Below are positions 6,046 through 14,004 of a DNA stretch of 42,800 bases, in pieces (position 1 is the stretch's first letter; the number at the start of each line of letters is the position of its first letter). This DNA comes from a virus, in the IMG/VR virus record IMGVR_UViG_3300046791_000254, positions 1 to 42,800 of that record, one strand, 5' to 3'. Both the position numbers and the translations under genes were made by a program. The notes beneath the pieces were generated by a model, which ran no database searches, was not told the DNA's origin, and saw only the letters and a program-made list of their open reading frames with translations.

Positions 6046-6282
6046 ATGAGTTTAGATTGTGGGTGTGGAGGTCAGATCAATGTACGAACGAACTATCGGA
6101 AGGACGGTTTATGGCAGGAAATCTGGACGTGCCCGGGGTGCAAGCTCTACATGGTTGGTCGATCTGGCCCTCCAACGCCGCTTCCCACAGAGCCTGTAGG
6201 CAACACGGAACCTCGCTTCGAGCGAAGCGCTCCGGGTGAGCCAGTAGGTAGTTTAGAAACCGTTCCATTAGGGAATCAGTAG
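6046..6282 (+). CDS. Zinc-ribbon-like small protein, 78 aa
   Basis: Residues 5-33 contain CGCGGQINVRTNY and, about 20 residues later, CPGCKLYMVG, forming a two-knuckle CxC/CxxC zinc ribbon. The remaining 40 residues are Pro-rich and probably disordered. A good ribosome binding site precedes the ATG. It probably binds nucleic acid or protein in early rightward expression; no family is assigned. Confidence 0.7.
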   Translation: MSLDCGCGGQINVRTNYRKDGLWQEIWTCPGCKLYMVGRSGPPTPLPTEPVGNTEPRFERSAPGEPVGSLETVPLGNQ

Positions 6283-6325
6283 CAATATTCATGCGCATTA
6301 TGATATATAAGTAACCGCTTACATT
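6283..6325 (+). promoter_or_regulatory. AT-rich promoter-like island
   Basis: This 43-bp stretch between two genes contains TATGATATATAAG and is strikingly more AT-rich than its surroundings. TATGAT or TATATA could serve as a -10, but no convincing -35 is visible, so this is only a candidate rightward promoter or an activator-dependent one. Confidence 0.3.
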
Positions 6326-6329
6326 CAAC

Positions 6330-6692
6330 ATGAGTAAGGGCTACGTCAGGCACCGTCCCGAACGCCACGTCGAAGAAGCGACTGAGGCGCAGATTCGTGC
6401 GATGAACGAGAAGCTCGAGACCCGTGCAAAACACATCTTCAATGTCCAACAAGCCGTGCAGTCTCCGAAGGAGAAGTCCGCCCTTGAATGGGAGAAACCG
6501 GTGACGGGTGCCGATGGCGTTTATACGAAGTGCCGCACGTATGCCTGCGCCAAGGGCCTCGTGATGGGCAAGATGCTCTACAGCCTAAGCAAAAGGCTTC
6601 CGATAGGCACTTACACGCCGATCAACTGCCGACTCGATAGCTTCATGCAGGCCAAGGAACTGGCGCGTCAGGACTGGGAGAAAAGCCAATGA
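6330..6692 (+). CDS. Hypothetical protein, 120 aa
   Basis: The N-terminal half is a charged helix (EEATEAQIRAMNEKLETRAK), and the C-terminal half has TKCRTYACAKGLVMGKMLYS and ends ELARQDWEKSQ. Two Cys (CRTYAC) might be structural. No family is recognised. In lambda-type phages the replication initiator occupies this position, but no origin-binding or helicase-loader motif is visible here. Confidence 0.65.
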   Translation: MSKGYVRHRPERHVEEATEAQIRAMNEKLETRAKHIFNVQQAVQSPKEKSALEWEKPVTGADGVYTKCRTYACAKGLVMGKMLYSLSKRLPIGTYTPINCRLDSFMQAKELARQDWEKSQ

Positions 6693-6871
6693 GACGCAAG
6701 CGTGCTCATGCCGGTTACAGCCGTGAGGAATGGCGTTGTATCAGAGCGACACATCCGGCTGATAGGCGTCGAGCACCATTACCGCCGCGGACTACCGCAG
6801 AAATTCTGTCCGACTTCACATTCCAGCTGGAAACGCTTTGGCAGCGATTTCCGCGGGAGTTCTGGAAATAA
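6689..6871 (+). CDS. Small basic protein, 60 aa
   Basis: ATG overlaps the previous TGA (ATGA). The first 33 residues are Arg- and His-rich (MRRKRAHAGYSREEWRCIRA), and the end is aromatic (FQLETLWQRFPREFWK). It is probably co-translated with its neighbours and overlaps the RusA-like gene by 34 nt. It might bind DNA through the basic segment; unrecognised otherwise. Confidence 0.55.
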   Translation: MRRKRAHAGYSREEWRCIRATHPADRRRAPLPPRTTAEILSDFTFQLETLWQRFPREFWK

Positions 6872-7209
6872 TTCTCGAAATCCCGCGTGTTCCATCGAGC
6901 CCGAACTACTTGCGCGGAAAACACTGGCGTGTGCGTTGGCGTGAGACAAAGCTTTGGAACGAGGAAGTGGGTCTCGCCATCCTGCAGGCCCGACATCAGG
7001 ACCCGCCTTATCCCTTGGCCCAGGTGACCATCGACCGCCGCTCACGCGGAGAGCTCGATCCCGACAACCTTGTCGGCTCAGTAAAGCCTGTGATCGATGC
7101 GCTCCGCCATGCCGCCATCCTGGTGAATGACTCGCCCGATCACATCAAGCTAACTATCACGCAATCCCGTGGCGACCCTTTGACCCGAATCGAAATTCAA
7201 CCCCTGTAG
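6838..7209 (+). CDS. rusA: RusA-like Holliday junction resolvase, 123 aa
   Basis: The core DRRSRGELDPDNLVGSVKPV followed by IDALRHAAILVNDSPDHIKL carries the acidic residues and the DPDNL...K..IDAL...NDD-type spacing of the RusA/Rap family. RusA resolves four-way DNA junctions. In phages it processes recombination intermediates before packaging, which fits its place close to terminase and the presence of Erf on the other arm. The start TTG at 6838 is the best available. The N-terminus ILEIPRVPSSPNYLRGKHWR also fits the family. The length is usual (about 120 aa). Confidence 0.88.
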   Translation: MAAISAGVLEIILEIPRVPSSPNYLRGKHWRVRWRETKLWNEEVGLAILQARHQDPPYPLAQVTIDRRSRGELDPDNLVGSVKPVIDALRHAAILVNDSPDHIKLTITQSRGDPLTRIEIQPL

Positions 7210-7217
7210 GAGATCCC

Positions 7218-7553
7218 ATGTCCACGACACCTGTTACGAACCCCACGACCTTCACCATCACCGACTCCAACGGCGTGACCGACAACGTCACGAGCTTCGA
7301 TGTGGACTTCGGCCGGGCCAGTGGTCAGTACACGCTCACAGCCTCCGTCCCGCTCGCCAGCGTCACGGTGGATTCGACCAAGCACACCTACAGCGGCAAG
7401 ATCGCCGATCTGCATGAGCAGCTGGGTGCCGGCCAGTGGTTCGTCGCGGCTCGAGCGGTCAACGTCAATGGCATCTCGAGCGAATCTCCGGAAGCGACCT
7501 TCACCATCGTTCCGCCGGCCCCGAGCGCCCCCGAGGCTTTCGACGTTGCGTAG
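7218..7553 (+). CDS. Hypothetical Ig/fibronectin-like protein, 111 aa
   Basis: A strong ribosome binding site (AGGAGAT) precedes ATG 7218. The sequence alternates short beta-strand patterns (TTFTITDSNG, FDVDFGRASGQYTL, WFVAARAVNVNG) and ends in a Pro-rich tail. It looks like a single all-beta domain, perhaps fibronectin type III-like, of the sort found as phage structural accessory modules. No specific role can be named. Confidence 0.65.
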   Translation: MSTTPVTNPTTFTITDSNGVTDNVTSFDVDFGRASGQYTLTASVPLASVTVDSTKHTYSGKIADLHEQLGAGQWFVAARAVNVNGISSESPEATFTIVPPAPSAPEAFDVA

Positions 7554-7596
7554 CGGCCTGGCTGCGCTACTTATTCCGAAAAGGACCCAGGCCACG

Positions 7597-7782
7597 ATGT
7601 CGTCTATGACCTACGAAGACCATCGGCGAACACTCATCGAATACCTACAGTCCAAGGTGGAATTGGCTGACTGGCACGGAGTGAGTGACGCCGCCAACGA
7701 CCTGAGAGTTATCGAAGCCCAACACGAGGGGATCTGTCATGAACAAAGGCGCATTGCCGCTCAACAAGCTTCTCGGGATTAA
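7597..7782 (+). CDS. Hypothetical helical protein, 61 aa
   Basis: ATG 7597 has AAGGA about 10 nt upstream; ATG 7606 is an alternative. The product is mostly helical (TYEDHRRTLIEYLQSKVELA, then AANDLRVIEAQHEG). It overlaps the following 36-aa gene by 44 nt. A longer frame from 7300 in the same phase is a shadow of the 7218 gene. Confidence 0.5.
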   Translation: MSSMTYEDHRRTLIEYLQSKVELADWHGVSDAANDLRVIEAQHEGICHEQRRIAAQQASRD

Positions 7783-7849
7783 GCCCAAGAAGCCCAAGAA
7801 AGACTTCGCTTCCAGCTACAAGGAGGCGAAAGATGCCTGCAAGCGATAA
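7739..7849 (+). CDS. Micro-protein rich in Lys, 36 aa
   Basis: ATG 7739 to TAA 7847-7849. The product MNKGALPLNKLLGIKPKKPK followed by KDFASSYKEAKDACKR is basic and short. It overlaps both neighbours and lies in a chain of small coupled genes before terminase. No family is recognised. Confidence 0.45.
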   Translation: MNKGALPLNKLLGIKPKKPKKDFASSYKEAKDACKR

Positions 7850-7967
7850 GCCGCAGCGTCCCGCTCCCGTGGGGAAGCGGGCTCACGCCCAGACTCCGGA
7901 GAAGACGCCGGAGGAAGTGCGCGTGCAACGTCACGAACGCCTCCAGAAGCGCAAGAGGCACGTGTGA
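7833..7967 (+). CDS. Micro-protein, basic, 44 aa
   Basis: ATG 7833 follows a near-ideal Shine-Dalgarno (AGGAGG, 6 nt). The product is Pro/Lys/Arg-rich with a charged C-terminal helix (EEVRVQRHERLQKRKRHV) and is likely disordered in its first half. The next gene begins with GTG overlapping its stop (GTGTGA context), implying coupling. Confidence 0.55.
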   Translation: MPASDKPQRPAPVGKRAHAQTPEKTPEEVRVQRHERLQKRKRHV

Positions 7968-8374
7968 AGGCCCAACCGAAGATTTTCTCCCGTGGCGCCG
8001 AGCTCAGCCACAAGACCACGGACTACGTGCCGGCTGATGCCAGGATCCGCCCGCTGCGGGACCAGATCATTCTGGAGCCGATCGACAATGCCTATTCCTC
8101 ACTGGTCATCGTGATCAACGAGTCCAAGCCCATCCGCGGCATCGTGCGTGCCATCGGACCGGGCGTGTATCCCATGTGTTACGACCACCCCGAAAAGCAC
8201 AAACGTACGAAGGTCTGGTGGAGTAAGCACCTGCGTCCGTGCGATGTAAAGGTCGGGGACATCGTGAGCATCGAGCCCTTCGAGCGCCAGTGCTTCTACT
8301 GGGGTGACACCCTCTGCCTCATCTGCCGCGAGGAAGACGTGCGTTTCATCGAGAGAGCCCATGCAGCCGCATGA
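7964..8374 (+). CDS. GroES-like co-chaperonin protein, 136 aa
   Basis: Residues 25-130 match the GroES beta-barrel plan: IRPLRDQIILEPIDN near the start, a mobile-loop position with SSLVIVINESKPIRG, VRAIGPGVYP, KVGDIVSIEPF and, at the end, LCLICREEDV. The family caps GroEL and helps fold coat proteins; phage versions (T4 gp31, for example) replace host GroES. The region around YDHPEKHKRTKVWWSKHLRP is an insertion relative to bacterial GroES. No GroEL gene is present, so it would act with the host's. GTG start at 7964. Confidence 0.7.
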   Translation: MKAQPKIFSRGAELSHKTTDYVPADARIRPLRDQIILEPIDNAYSSLVIVINESKPIRGIVRAIGPGVYPMCYDHPEKHKRTKVWWSKHLRPCDVKVGDIVSIEPFERQCFYWGDTLCLICREEDVRFIERAHAAA

Positions 8375-8573
8375 AGTCCCAACGCCAGAGGATTGGGTCA
8401 AGGGCCAGCTGCTCAACGTCCGCAACTACGGACGCGAAGGCTTCGTGATCACCACCCTCGAGGAAGACTACGACTACCGCCACCCCGAAAGAGCGGTCAA
8501 ATTCCAGCACGCCTATGACTGCCAGCAGTTCGTGAGCTGGTGGTATGCCCCCGTACAAGGACCCACCCCGTAA
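8361..8573 (+). CDS. Hypothetical protein, 70 aa
   Basis: ATG 8361 overlaps the end of the GroES-like gene by 14 nt. The product (MQPHEVPTPEDWVKGQLLNV, then GFVITTLEEDYDYRHPERAV, ending YAPVQGPTP) is not recognised. It has no membrane helix. The final TAA overlaps the ATG of the small-terminase-like gene by one base. Confidence 0.6.
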   Translation: MQPHEVPTPEDWVKGQLLNVRNYGREGFVITTLEEDYDYRHPERAVKFQHAYDCQQFVSWWYAPVQGPTP

Positions 8574-8812
8574 TGGCTCAGCGCGGGGCCTGGACCCCTC
8601 AAAAGGTACGTGATCGCATCCGAGTGAGCATGCTCGTGAAGCGCCTTACCGATCATGCGGTTGGGAAAGTCGAGATGAGTCCGACTCAGGTCAAGGCAGT
8701 CGAGGTGCTGCTAAAGAAGTCCTTACCCGACCTTGCCGCCATTGAACTGTCGGGCAAAGAGGACGGTGCGCCGATCGCTCTGGAGCTTAAAGGGAGTGAT
8801 GTGGATGGCTAA
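8573..8812 (+). CDS. Small terminase-like protein, 79 aa
   Basis: The sequence VRDRIRVSMLVKRLTDHAVG, KVEMSPTQVKAVEVLLKKSL and PDLAAIELSGKED is a pattern I recall from short proteins annotated as phage small terminase subunits or terminase-associated DNA-binding proteins in P22-like phages. The MSPTQVKAVEVLLKK part may be a helix-turn-helix. It is one gene removed from the large terminase. At 79 aa it is shorter than typical TerS, so the assignment is tentative. Confidence 0.6.
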   Translation: MAQRGAWTPQKVRDRIRVSMLVKRLTDHAVGKVEMSPTQVKAVEVLLKKSLPDLAAIELSGKEDGAPIALELKGSDVDG

Positions 8813-9125
8813 CTCAGAACTCAGTCTGATGGCGCTCTCGCAAATTGCTCTCTCATCGGGGATGCACTTGGGGTTCAACGCAGCCGGTGTGGAGCGATGG
8901 ATAGATCCCGACACATTTGAGCCACGCATCGCCATCACTTTCGGTGATCAGGTACAGATGCGGAAGCCCAGACTCAGGACCCCTTGCGAGTGGGCCCTGA
9001 GTTATTCGGAGGAGATGGCCTGCATCCGTGAGTCGAGGACTATCGAGGTGCCGTTTTCTGCGCTTTACGAGGCCAGTTATGACTTCGATAAGCGCTTCAC
9101 AGAGGCGTTGTTAGAGATTCAATGA
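8805..9125 (+). CDS. Hypothetical protein, 106 aa
   Basis: ATG 8805 is chosen because AGGGAG lies 8 nt upstream; ATG 8799 is too close to it. The product begins MANSELSLMALSQIALSSGM and continues with alternating polar segments. There is no recognised domain. It overlaps the TerL start by 4 nt (ATGA). Its position between TerS-like and TerL genes suggests a packaging accessory role (inference). Confidence 0.6.
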   Translation: MANSELSLMALSQIALSSGMHLGFNAAGVERWIDPDTFEPRIAITFGDQVQMRKPRLRTPCEWALSYSEEMACIRESRTIEVPFSALYEASYDFDKRFTEALLEIQ

Positions 9126-10483
9126 CTGACTTCCACCTCACCCCCAAGCAGGAAGAAGCGCAGGAGCTGCTCAACGGCCCTGCCCAGCACATCATGCTGG
9201 CCGGTGGGAGCCGATCGGGTAAGACCGTACTGGTTGTACGCAAGATCCTACAGCGCGCCTTCAAGGCTCCTGGAAGCCGTCACGCGATCCTGCGCTTCCG
9301 CTTCGGTCACTGCATTCAGTCGATCGTGCATGGCACCTATCCGTGGGTACGCAAGAACTGCTTCCCTCAGATTCCCTACAACCCCAAAGAGATCAACCAC
9401 AGCGCATGGTTTGCCACGCTCCCTGGCGGCAGCGAGGTGTGGTTCGGTGGATTAGACGACAAGGAGCGCGTCGAGAAGATCCTGGGCAATGAGTACGCCT
9501 CCATCCTGCTGAACGAGTGCAGCCAGATCCCATACAGCTCGCGCAATATGGCCGTCACCCGACTGGCTCAGAAGGTCGAGGACCGCGCGACCGGTAAGCC
9601 CTTGCGCCTGAAGATGTACTACGACGAGAACCCACCGGACAAAGGGCACTGGTCGTACAAACTCTTCAAGACCCACCAGGACCCCGAGAGCAAGCAATAC
9701 CTGCCGGACCCTGAGAACTACGGCTTCATGCAGTTGAATCCGCGTGACAACGTGGAGAACCTGCCTCCTGAGTATCTGAAGACGCTCGAGGCCCTGCCGC
9801 CCCGACTGCGCAAGCGCTTCCTGGAAGGCGAGTTCCGGGACGCGGCCCCCAATGCGCTCTTCTCGGACGAGATGATCGAGCGCTGGCGGGTGATCGACCA
9901 GGCACTTCCTGAGATGCTGCGCATCGTGGTTGCTGTTGACCCCTCTGGAGCTGACGACGAAGACAACACCGATCACGATGAGATTGGCATCGTCGTGTGT
10001 GGACTGGGAGTGGATGGCAATGGATACGTACTCGAGGACCTCACCTGTCGCTGCAGACCCGAAGCCTGGGGAAAGGTCGCTACCAGCGCCTTTGAGCGAC
10101 ACAGCGCGGACCGAATTGTTGCGGAGGTTAACTTTGGCGGCGCAATGGTCGGCGCAGTTATCCGCTCCGCGCGACCGCGTACGCCATTTCGTCCGGTTAC
10201 AGCTAGCCGCGGCAAGATTGTTCGCGCAGAGCCGATCTCCACCCTGATCGAGCAGGGCAAGATCCGCATGGCCGGCTACTTCCGCGACCTGGAAGACGAG
10301 CTGACTGGCTTTACCACGTATGGCTATCAGGGCGAGCGCAGTCCCAACAGGGCCGACGCCATGATCTGGGGGATGTCAGACCTGTTCCCCGAGCTCACCA
10401 AGGCGCAAGAGCCGCCCAAAGAGCAGAAGCAACAAACCTTCATTCACCGGCCGAGTGAAACGGCCTGGATGCATAACCTATGA
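9122..10483 (+). CDS. terL: Terminase large subunit, 453 aa
   Basis: The ATPase domain has a Walker A motif GGSRSGKT at residues 28-35, and a Walker B-like ILLNECSQ near 130. The C-terminal RNase H-like nuclease has acidic motifs VVAVDPSGADD (near 267), IVAEVNFGGAMV (near 335) and SPNRADAMIWGMSDL (near 415). TerL drives DNA into the procapsid and cuts it. The length and motif set fit the P22/Sf6-type headful terminases, which would give circularly permuted DNA and explain a circular assembly. Confidence 0.96.
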   Translation: MTDFHLTPKQEEAQELLNGPAQHIMLAGGSRSGKTVLVVRKILQRAFKAPGSRHAILRFRFGHCIQSIVHGTYPWVRKNCFPQIPYNPKEINHSAWFATLPGGSEVWFGGLDDKERVEKILGNEYASILLNECSQIPYSSRNMAVTRLAQKVEDRATGKPLRLKMYYDENPPDKGHWSYKLFKTHQDPESKQYLPDPENYGFMQLNPRDNVENLPPEYLKTLEALPPRLRKRFLEGEFRDAAPNALFSDEMIERWRVIDQALPEMLRIVVAVDPSGADDEDNTDHDEIGIVVCGLGVDGNGYVLEDLTCRCRPEAWGKVATSAFERHSADRIVAEVNFGGAMVGAVIRSARPRTPFRPVTASRGKIVRAEPISTLIEQGKIRMAGYFRDLEDELTGFTTYGYQGERSPNRADAMIWGMSDLFPELTKAQEPPKEQKQQTFIHRPSETAWMHNL

Positions 10484-10821
10484 GCCGCCTCCTTGGGATC
10501 GTGAACCCCTCAGTAGACCCCGGTGACCCGTTCAACTACTGGCTCTGGCAGGCGATCGACATCCCCTTAGCCTCCGAGTGGGACTACGAGCGTTTGAACG
10601 TCTATACGACCCCTGCGCCAGATAGCAACGTCTGTGTTTGGGTGACCGGCCCACCGACTGAGAAGTACCGCGACGGGGTGTTTCTCAAGCTCATGGTGAA
10701 CAGCGATCACCATCCCCAGCCGCGCATTACTGCGGATGCACTTGCGGGTGACCTCAAACAGAGCTGGGAGATCGCAGCTGAGTCCCGTACAGCCCTTACA
10801 CCTTTGGCAGACATGCAATGA
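10480..10821 (+). CDS. Hypothetical protein between terminase and portal, 113 aa
   Basis: Coupled to TerL and to the portal gene by ATGA overlaps. The product has an N-terminal NPSVDPGDPFNYWLWQAIDI, a central VCVWVTGPPTEKYRDGVFLK and a helical end. It has no recognised motif. Its placement suggests a packaging or portal accessory role. Confidence 0.65.
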   Translation: MSRLLGIVNPSVDPGDPFNYWLWQAIDIPLASEWDYERLNVYTTPAPDSNVCVWVTGPPTEKYRDGVFLKLMVNSDHHPQPRITADALAGDLKQSWEIAAESRTALTPLADMQ

Positions 10822-12929
10822 CACGCAACCGACGTGATGCCGAGTTCGATGCGATCTCCGAACGCGACATCTTTGAAGAGGCTAAGGATCGGCTGCTCAT
10901 CGCAGAGTCCGCCGAATCCCGCAACCGTCAGAAGGCCAAGTCTGACCTGCTATTCCGCGAGGGCGAGCAGTGGGATCACACAGTGGTCACCACGGCCTCT
11001 CAGGAGACCCCACAGCTCACTATCAACCTGACGGACGCACTGGTCCAGCGCGTTGAGAACAACATGCGGGAGCAATCCCCGCGGGGCAAATGCCATCCGG
11101 TGGGAGAGGGCGCGACCATTGAGTTGGCCGAGGTTATCAACGGCGTGGGACGGCACGTGGAGTATCGCTCGGATGCCTCCGTGGCTTATGACCAAGGAGC
11201 CAAAAGCGCAGTGACCTGTGGTGAGGGCTACTGGCGGCTACTCGCGGAATACGTGAAGGCCGACTCCTTCCAGAAGGAGCTGCGTATCGCTCCGATCATG
11301 AATATCTTCACGGTGTATCTGGATCCCGGCGCGATCATGCCCACCGGGTGTGATGCGATGTGGGGACTCATCACCACCAAGATGAAGCGCATCGAGTACA
11401 AACGCCTCTATCCGCGTATGGACAATGCTGATTGGACCTACGGCATGGTGGAGGACCGCGAGAAGATCGATTGGGAGAGCCGGGAAGAGATTCGCTTGGC
11501 CGAATACTTCCGCATCCGTGAGAAGGGCGCCAAGCTCTATCAGATCCGTAACAGCCTGACTGGCTACGAGTACACGCGCTATCAAGACCAGATGCCGAAC
11601 GATGAATCCCTCGCGGCAGCTGGAGACAAGGTCATCGATGACCGCATGTCAGCCCGGCGTACGGTGGAGTGGTTCCGGCTGAATGGCACCCGCGTGGTGG
11701 AGCGCGAAGTCTTACCGGGCACCTGGATACCGATTATCCGCTGCCAGGGCAATGCCACCAACGTGGATGGTGATGTCATCCGCCGCGGCATGGTGCGCAA
11801 TATGCGCGACCCCCAGCGCATGGTGAACTACGGCGAGGTCGCCAAGATCAAGCGCTTGGGCCTGACCCCCAAAGCGCCCTGGGTCGCCGCAGAAGGCCAG
11901 TTGAATGGCCATCCGGAGTGGTACGAGTCCAATACATCGAACCACGCGGTCCTTGAGTACAAGCCCGTCACGGTGAGCACGGGCCAGGGCGATGTGCTGC
12001 TTCCACCTCCTGTGCGCCAGCCGCCCGCCCAGATGGAAGCTGGATTCTCCGAGTTCACACAGGGCATGCGTTCGAATCTCCTGGCTGTGGCAGGCATGCC
12101 CAACGAGCCGGGGCAGGACGTACAGGGTCAGGTCATCTCAGGTCGTGCGCTCAAGCGCCGCGACAAGATGTCTGATCAGTCGCACTTCCAGTACTACAAC
12201 AACGAAACCCTCGCGATCGCCCACACATGGCGGATCATGCTCGAGTGGATCCCCGCGACCTATTACGAGCCCGGGCGTATCCAGCGGATCATCGGGGAAG
12301 ACCACACCCCGGAGCTCATCACGCTCAATCAGCAGGGCGATGACCCCGCAGTCAAGGCACTGAAGAATGACCTCTCCGTGGGTCGCTACGACGTGGTCAT
12401 GGATACCGGTCCCGGCTACGAGACCAAGCGGGAAGAGGGCGCCGAGACACTCATCCAACTGCTGTCCATCGGGCCTCTGGCGGAACTGGTTGCCCAGCAC
12501 GGTGCGGATCTCGTCTTCCGCTCGATCGACCATCCCTACATGCAGGAGCTGGCCGATCGTATTGCCGCTCTCACGCCTGATGGGCTCAAGAAGGTCATGG
12601 AGTCGCTGCCCGATCAGGCGAAGGCCATCGTGCAGGCGCTCTACAACGAGAACCAGCAGCTCAAGCAGCAGTTGCAGGCGGATCAGTCAGGCATCACCAA
12701 GGCGAAGATCGCCGCCCAAACCAAGGTTCACGATACGGAAGTCCGGGCCCATACGGCTGAATTCGACACCAAGATGCGCACACACACAGCCATCGCTGTG
12801 GAAGAGATCAAAGCCGGCGCATCCCTCCTCAATACCCATGCCGAGGCCAAGCACCATATGGCCGAGGCTGAACGCATGATCGAACACGCTGACAAGACGG
12901 AGAAGACGAATGGCGCAAGTGGTACTTGA
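10818..12929 (+). CDS. P22-type portal protein, 703 aa
   Basis: The length and composition match the P22 portal family (about 725 aa): an acidic N-terminal helical part with SDLLFREGEQWD, then LTINLTDALVQRVENNMREQ, and a long C-terminal helix rich in Gln/Lys (about 600-703) corresponding to the barrel. It forms the dodecameric ring at the capsid vertex through which DNA enters and leaves. It sits exactly between TerL and the scaffold, as in P22. Confidence 0.93.
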   Translation: MTRNRRDAEFDAISERDIFEEAKDRLLIAESAESRNRQKAKSDLLFREGEQWDHTVVTTASQETPQLTINLTDALVQRVENNMREQSPRGKCHPVGEGATIELAEVINGVGRHVEYRSDASVAYDQGAKSAVTCGEGYWRLLAEYVKADSFQKELRIAPIMNIFTVYLDPGAIMPTGCDAMWGLITTKMKRIEYKRLYPRMDNADWTYGMVEDREKIDWESREEIRLAEYFRIREKGAKLYQIRNSLTGYEYTRYQDQMPNDESLAAAGDKVIDDRMSARRTVEWFRLNGTRVVEREVLPGTWIPIIRCQGNATNVDGDVIRRGMVRNMRDPQRMVNYGEVAKIKRLGLTPKAPWVAAEGQLNGHPEWYESNTSNHAVLEYKPVTVSTGQGDVLLPPPVRQPPAQMEAGFSEFTQGMRSNLLAVAGMPNEPGQDVQGQVISGRALKRRDKMSDQSHFQYYNNETLAIAHTWRIMLEWIPATYYEPGRIQRIIGEDHTPELITLNQQGDDPAVKALKNDLSVGRYDVVMDTGPGYETKREEGAETLIQLLSIGPLAELVAQHGADLVFRSIDHPYMQELADRIAALTPDGLKKVMESLPDQAKAIVQALYNENQQLKQQLQADQSGITKAKIAAQTKVHDTEVRAHTAEFDTKMRTHTAIAVEEIKAGASLLNTHAEAKHHMAEAERMIEHADKTEKTNGASGT

Positions 12930-13947
12930 TGCAAGGGGAGAGGCGACGCTTCTCACTACCGGGGAGTTACAGCAGCCTGCCGACGTGGTGGCCGACAATG
13001 CCATCCTGGTCAAACCCAACGGTAAGGAGAAGCCGACCGAGACCAAGGAGGTCAAGGTAGATCCCAAGCCCGACCCCAACGATGACGTTGAGGGAGAGGA
13101 TGGCTTTACGCCGAAACAGAAGCGCGAGTTCACCGAGTCGATGCTGAAGTCGATCGGTAAGAAGCACGCGCAGATGAAGGATGCCCAGGAGTTCGCGACC
13201 GAACAGTACAACACGCGGATCCTGGCTGAGAAACGGGCTCAGGAACTCGAACGCGAACTGAATCGGCTCAAAGTTCAGCCGACCCAGACCGAAAAGCCTG
13301 CAGAGAACGAGAAGCCCAAGCGCGAGAACTTCGAGACAGACGATGCTTTCCGGGATGCGCTGGTCGATTGGCAGGTCGATCAGAAGCTGAAAGCCAAAGA
13401 GGCTGAGGCTGCCCAACAGCGCGAGGCGGAACGTCAGGCGCTGATCGTCGAACAGGCCCGGAGTCGCATCGCCAAGGCATTGGATCTCGTCCCCGACTAT
13501 GCCGAGGTGACCGGTAGAGTGGACCTCGAGGTCCCTCCAGTGATCGCCGGCTACATGCAGGAGTCGGAGATGTTCGCGGAGTTGGGATATCACCTCGCCA
13601 AACATCCGGACGTGCTGGAGAAGCTCCAGAAGATGCCTCCCGCCAAGGCCCTAGTTGAAATCGGCAAGATTGAGAGTAAGCTTGAGCCATTCGGGACTGC
13701 GTCCAGCACCCCGAAAGCCTCAAACGGCGATACGCCGAGTCCAAAGACGGGTTCAGACCCGAGCACCGATACGGGAACTGCCATTGGTAGCACCCCGAGC
13801 CAGCCCCGCGCTCCGGTGATCACGCCTCTAACCACGACGAGTACCAGTCAGGCCCGCACAGATGAGCGGGAAATGACCGCCCAGGAAGCCTTGGCGGCCT
13901 GGCAGAAGCAGCGTCGGGTGGACTTGAATCGGCGAAGGAGACACTGA
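12910..13947 (+). CDS. Scaffolding protein, 345 aa
   Basis: It lies between portal and coat genes and is highly charged and helical (RILAEKRAQELERELNRLK, QREAERQALIVEQARSRIAK) with a Ser/Thr/Pro-rich linker (about 255-320) and a very basic C-terminus (QKQRRVDLNRRRRH). In P22 a basic C-terminal helix-turn-helix of scaffold binds the coat, so the RRRRH end fits well. It directs procapsid assembly. The start at 12910 overlaps the portal by 20 nt. Confidence 0.85.
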   Translation: MAQVVLDARGEATLLTTGELQQPADVVADNAILVKPNGKEKPTETKEVKVDPKPDPNDDVEGEDGFTPKQKREFTESMLKSIGKKHAQMKDAQEFATEQYNTRILAEKRAQELERELNRLKVQPTQTEKPAENEKPKRENFETDDAFRDALVDWQVDQKLKAKEAEAAQQREAERQALIVEQARSRIAKALDLVPDYAEVTGRVDLEVPPVIAGYMQESEMFAELGYHLAKHPDVLEKLQKMPPAKALVEIGKIESKLEPFGTASSTPKASNGDTPSPKTGSDPSTDTGTAIGSTPSQPRAPVITPLTTTSTSQARTDEREMTAQEALAAWQKQRRVDLNRRRRH

Positions 13948-13951
13948 TGCG

Positions 13952-13971
13952 CGGAAAACTCAAGTTTTCCG
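13952..13971. promoter_or_regulatory. Perfect stem-loop between scaffold and coat genes
   Basis: CGGAAAAC (13952-13959), loop TCAA and GTTTTCCG (13964-13971) form an 8-bp perfect stem with a 4-base loop. There is no following T-run, so it is not a standard terminator. It could stabilise or process the coat mRNA, which must be made in far greater amounts than scaffold. Confidence 0.6.
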
Positions 13972-14004
13972 AGGCGCCCGTGAGGCGCGGCAAGGTGTAC
14001 GGCT

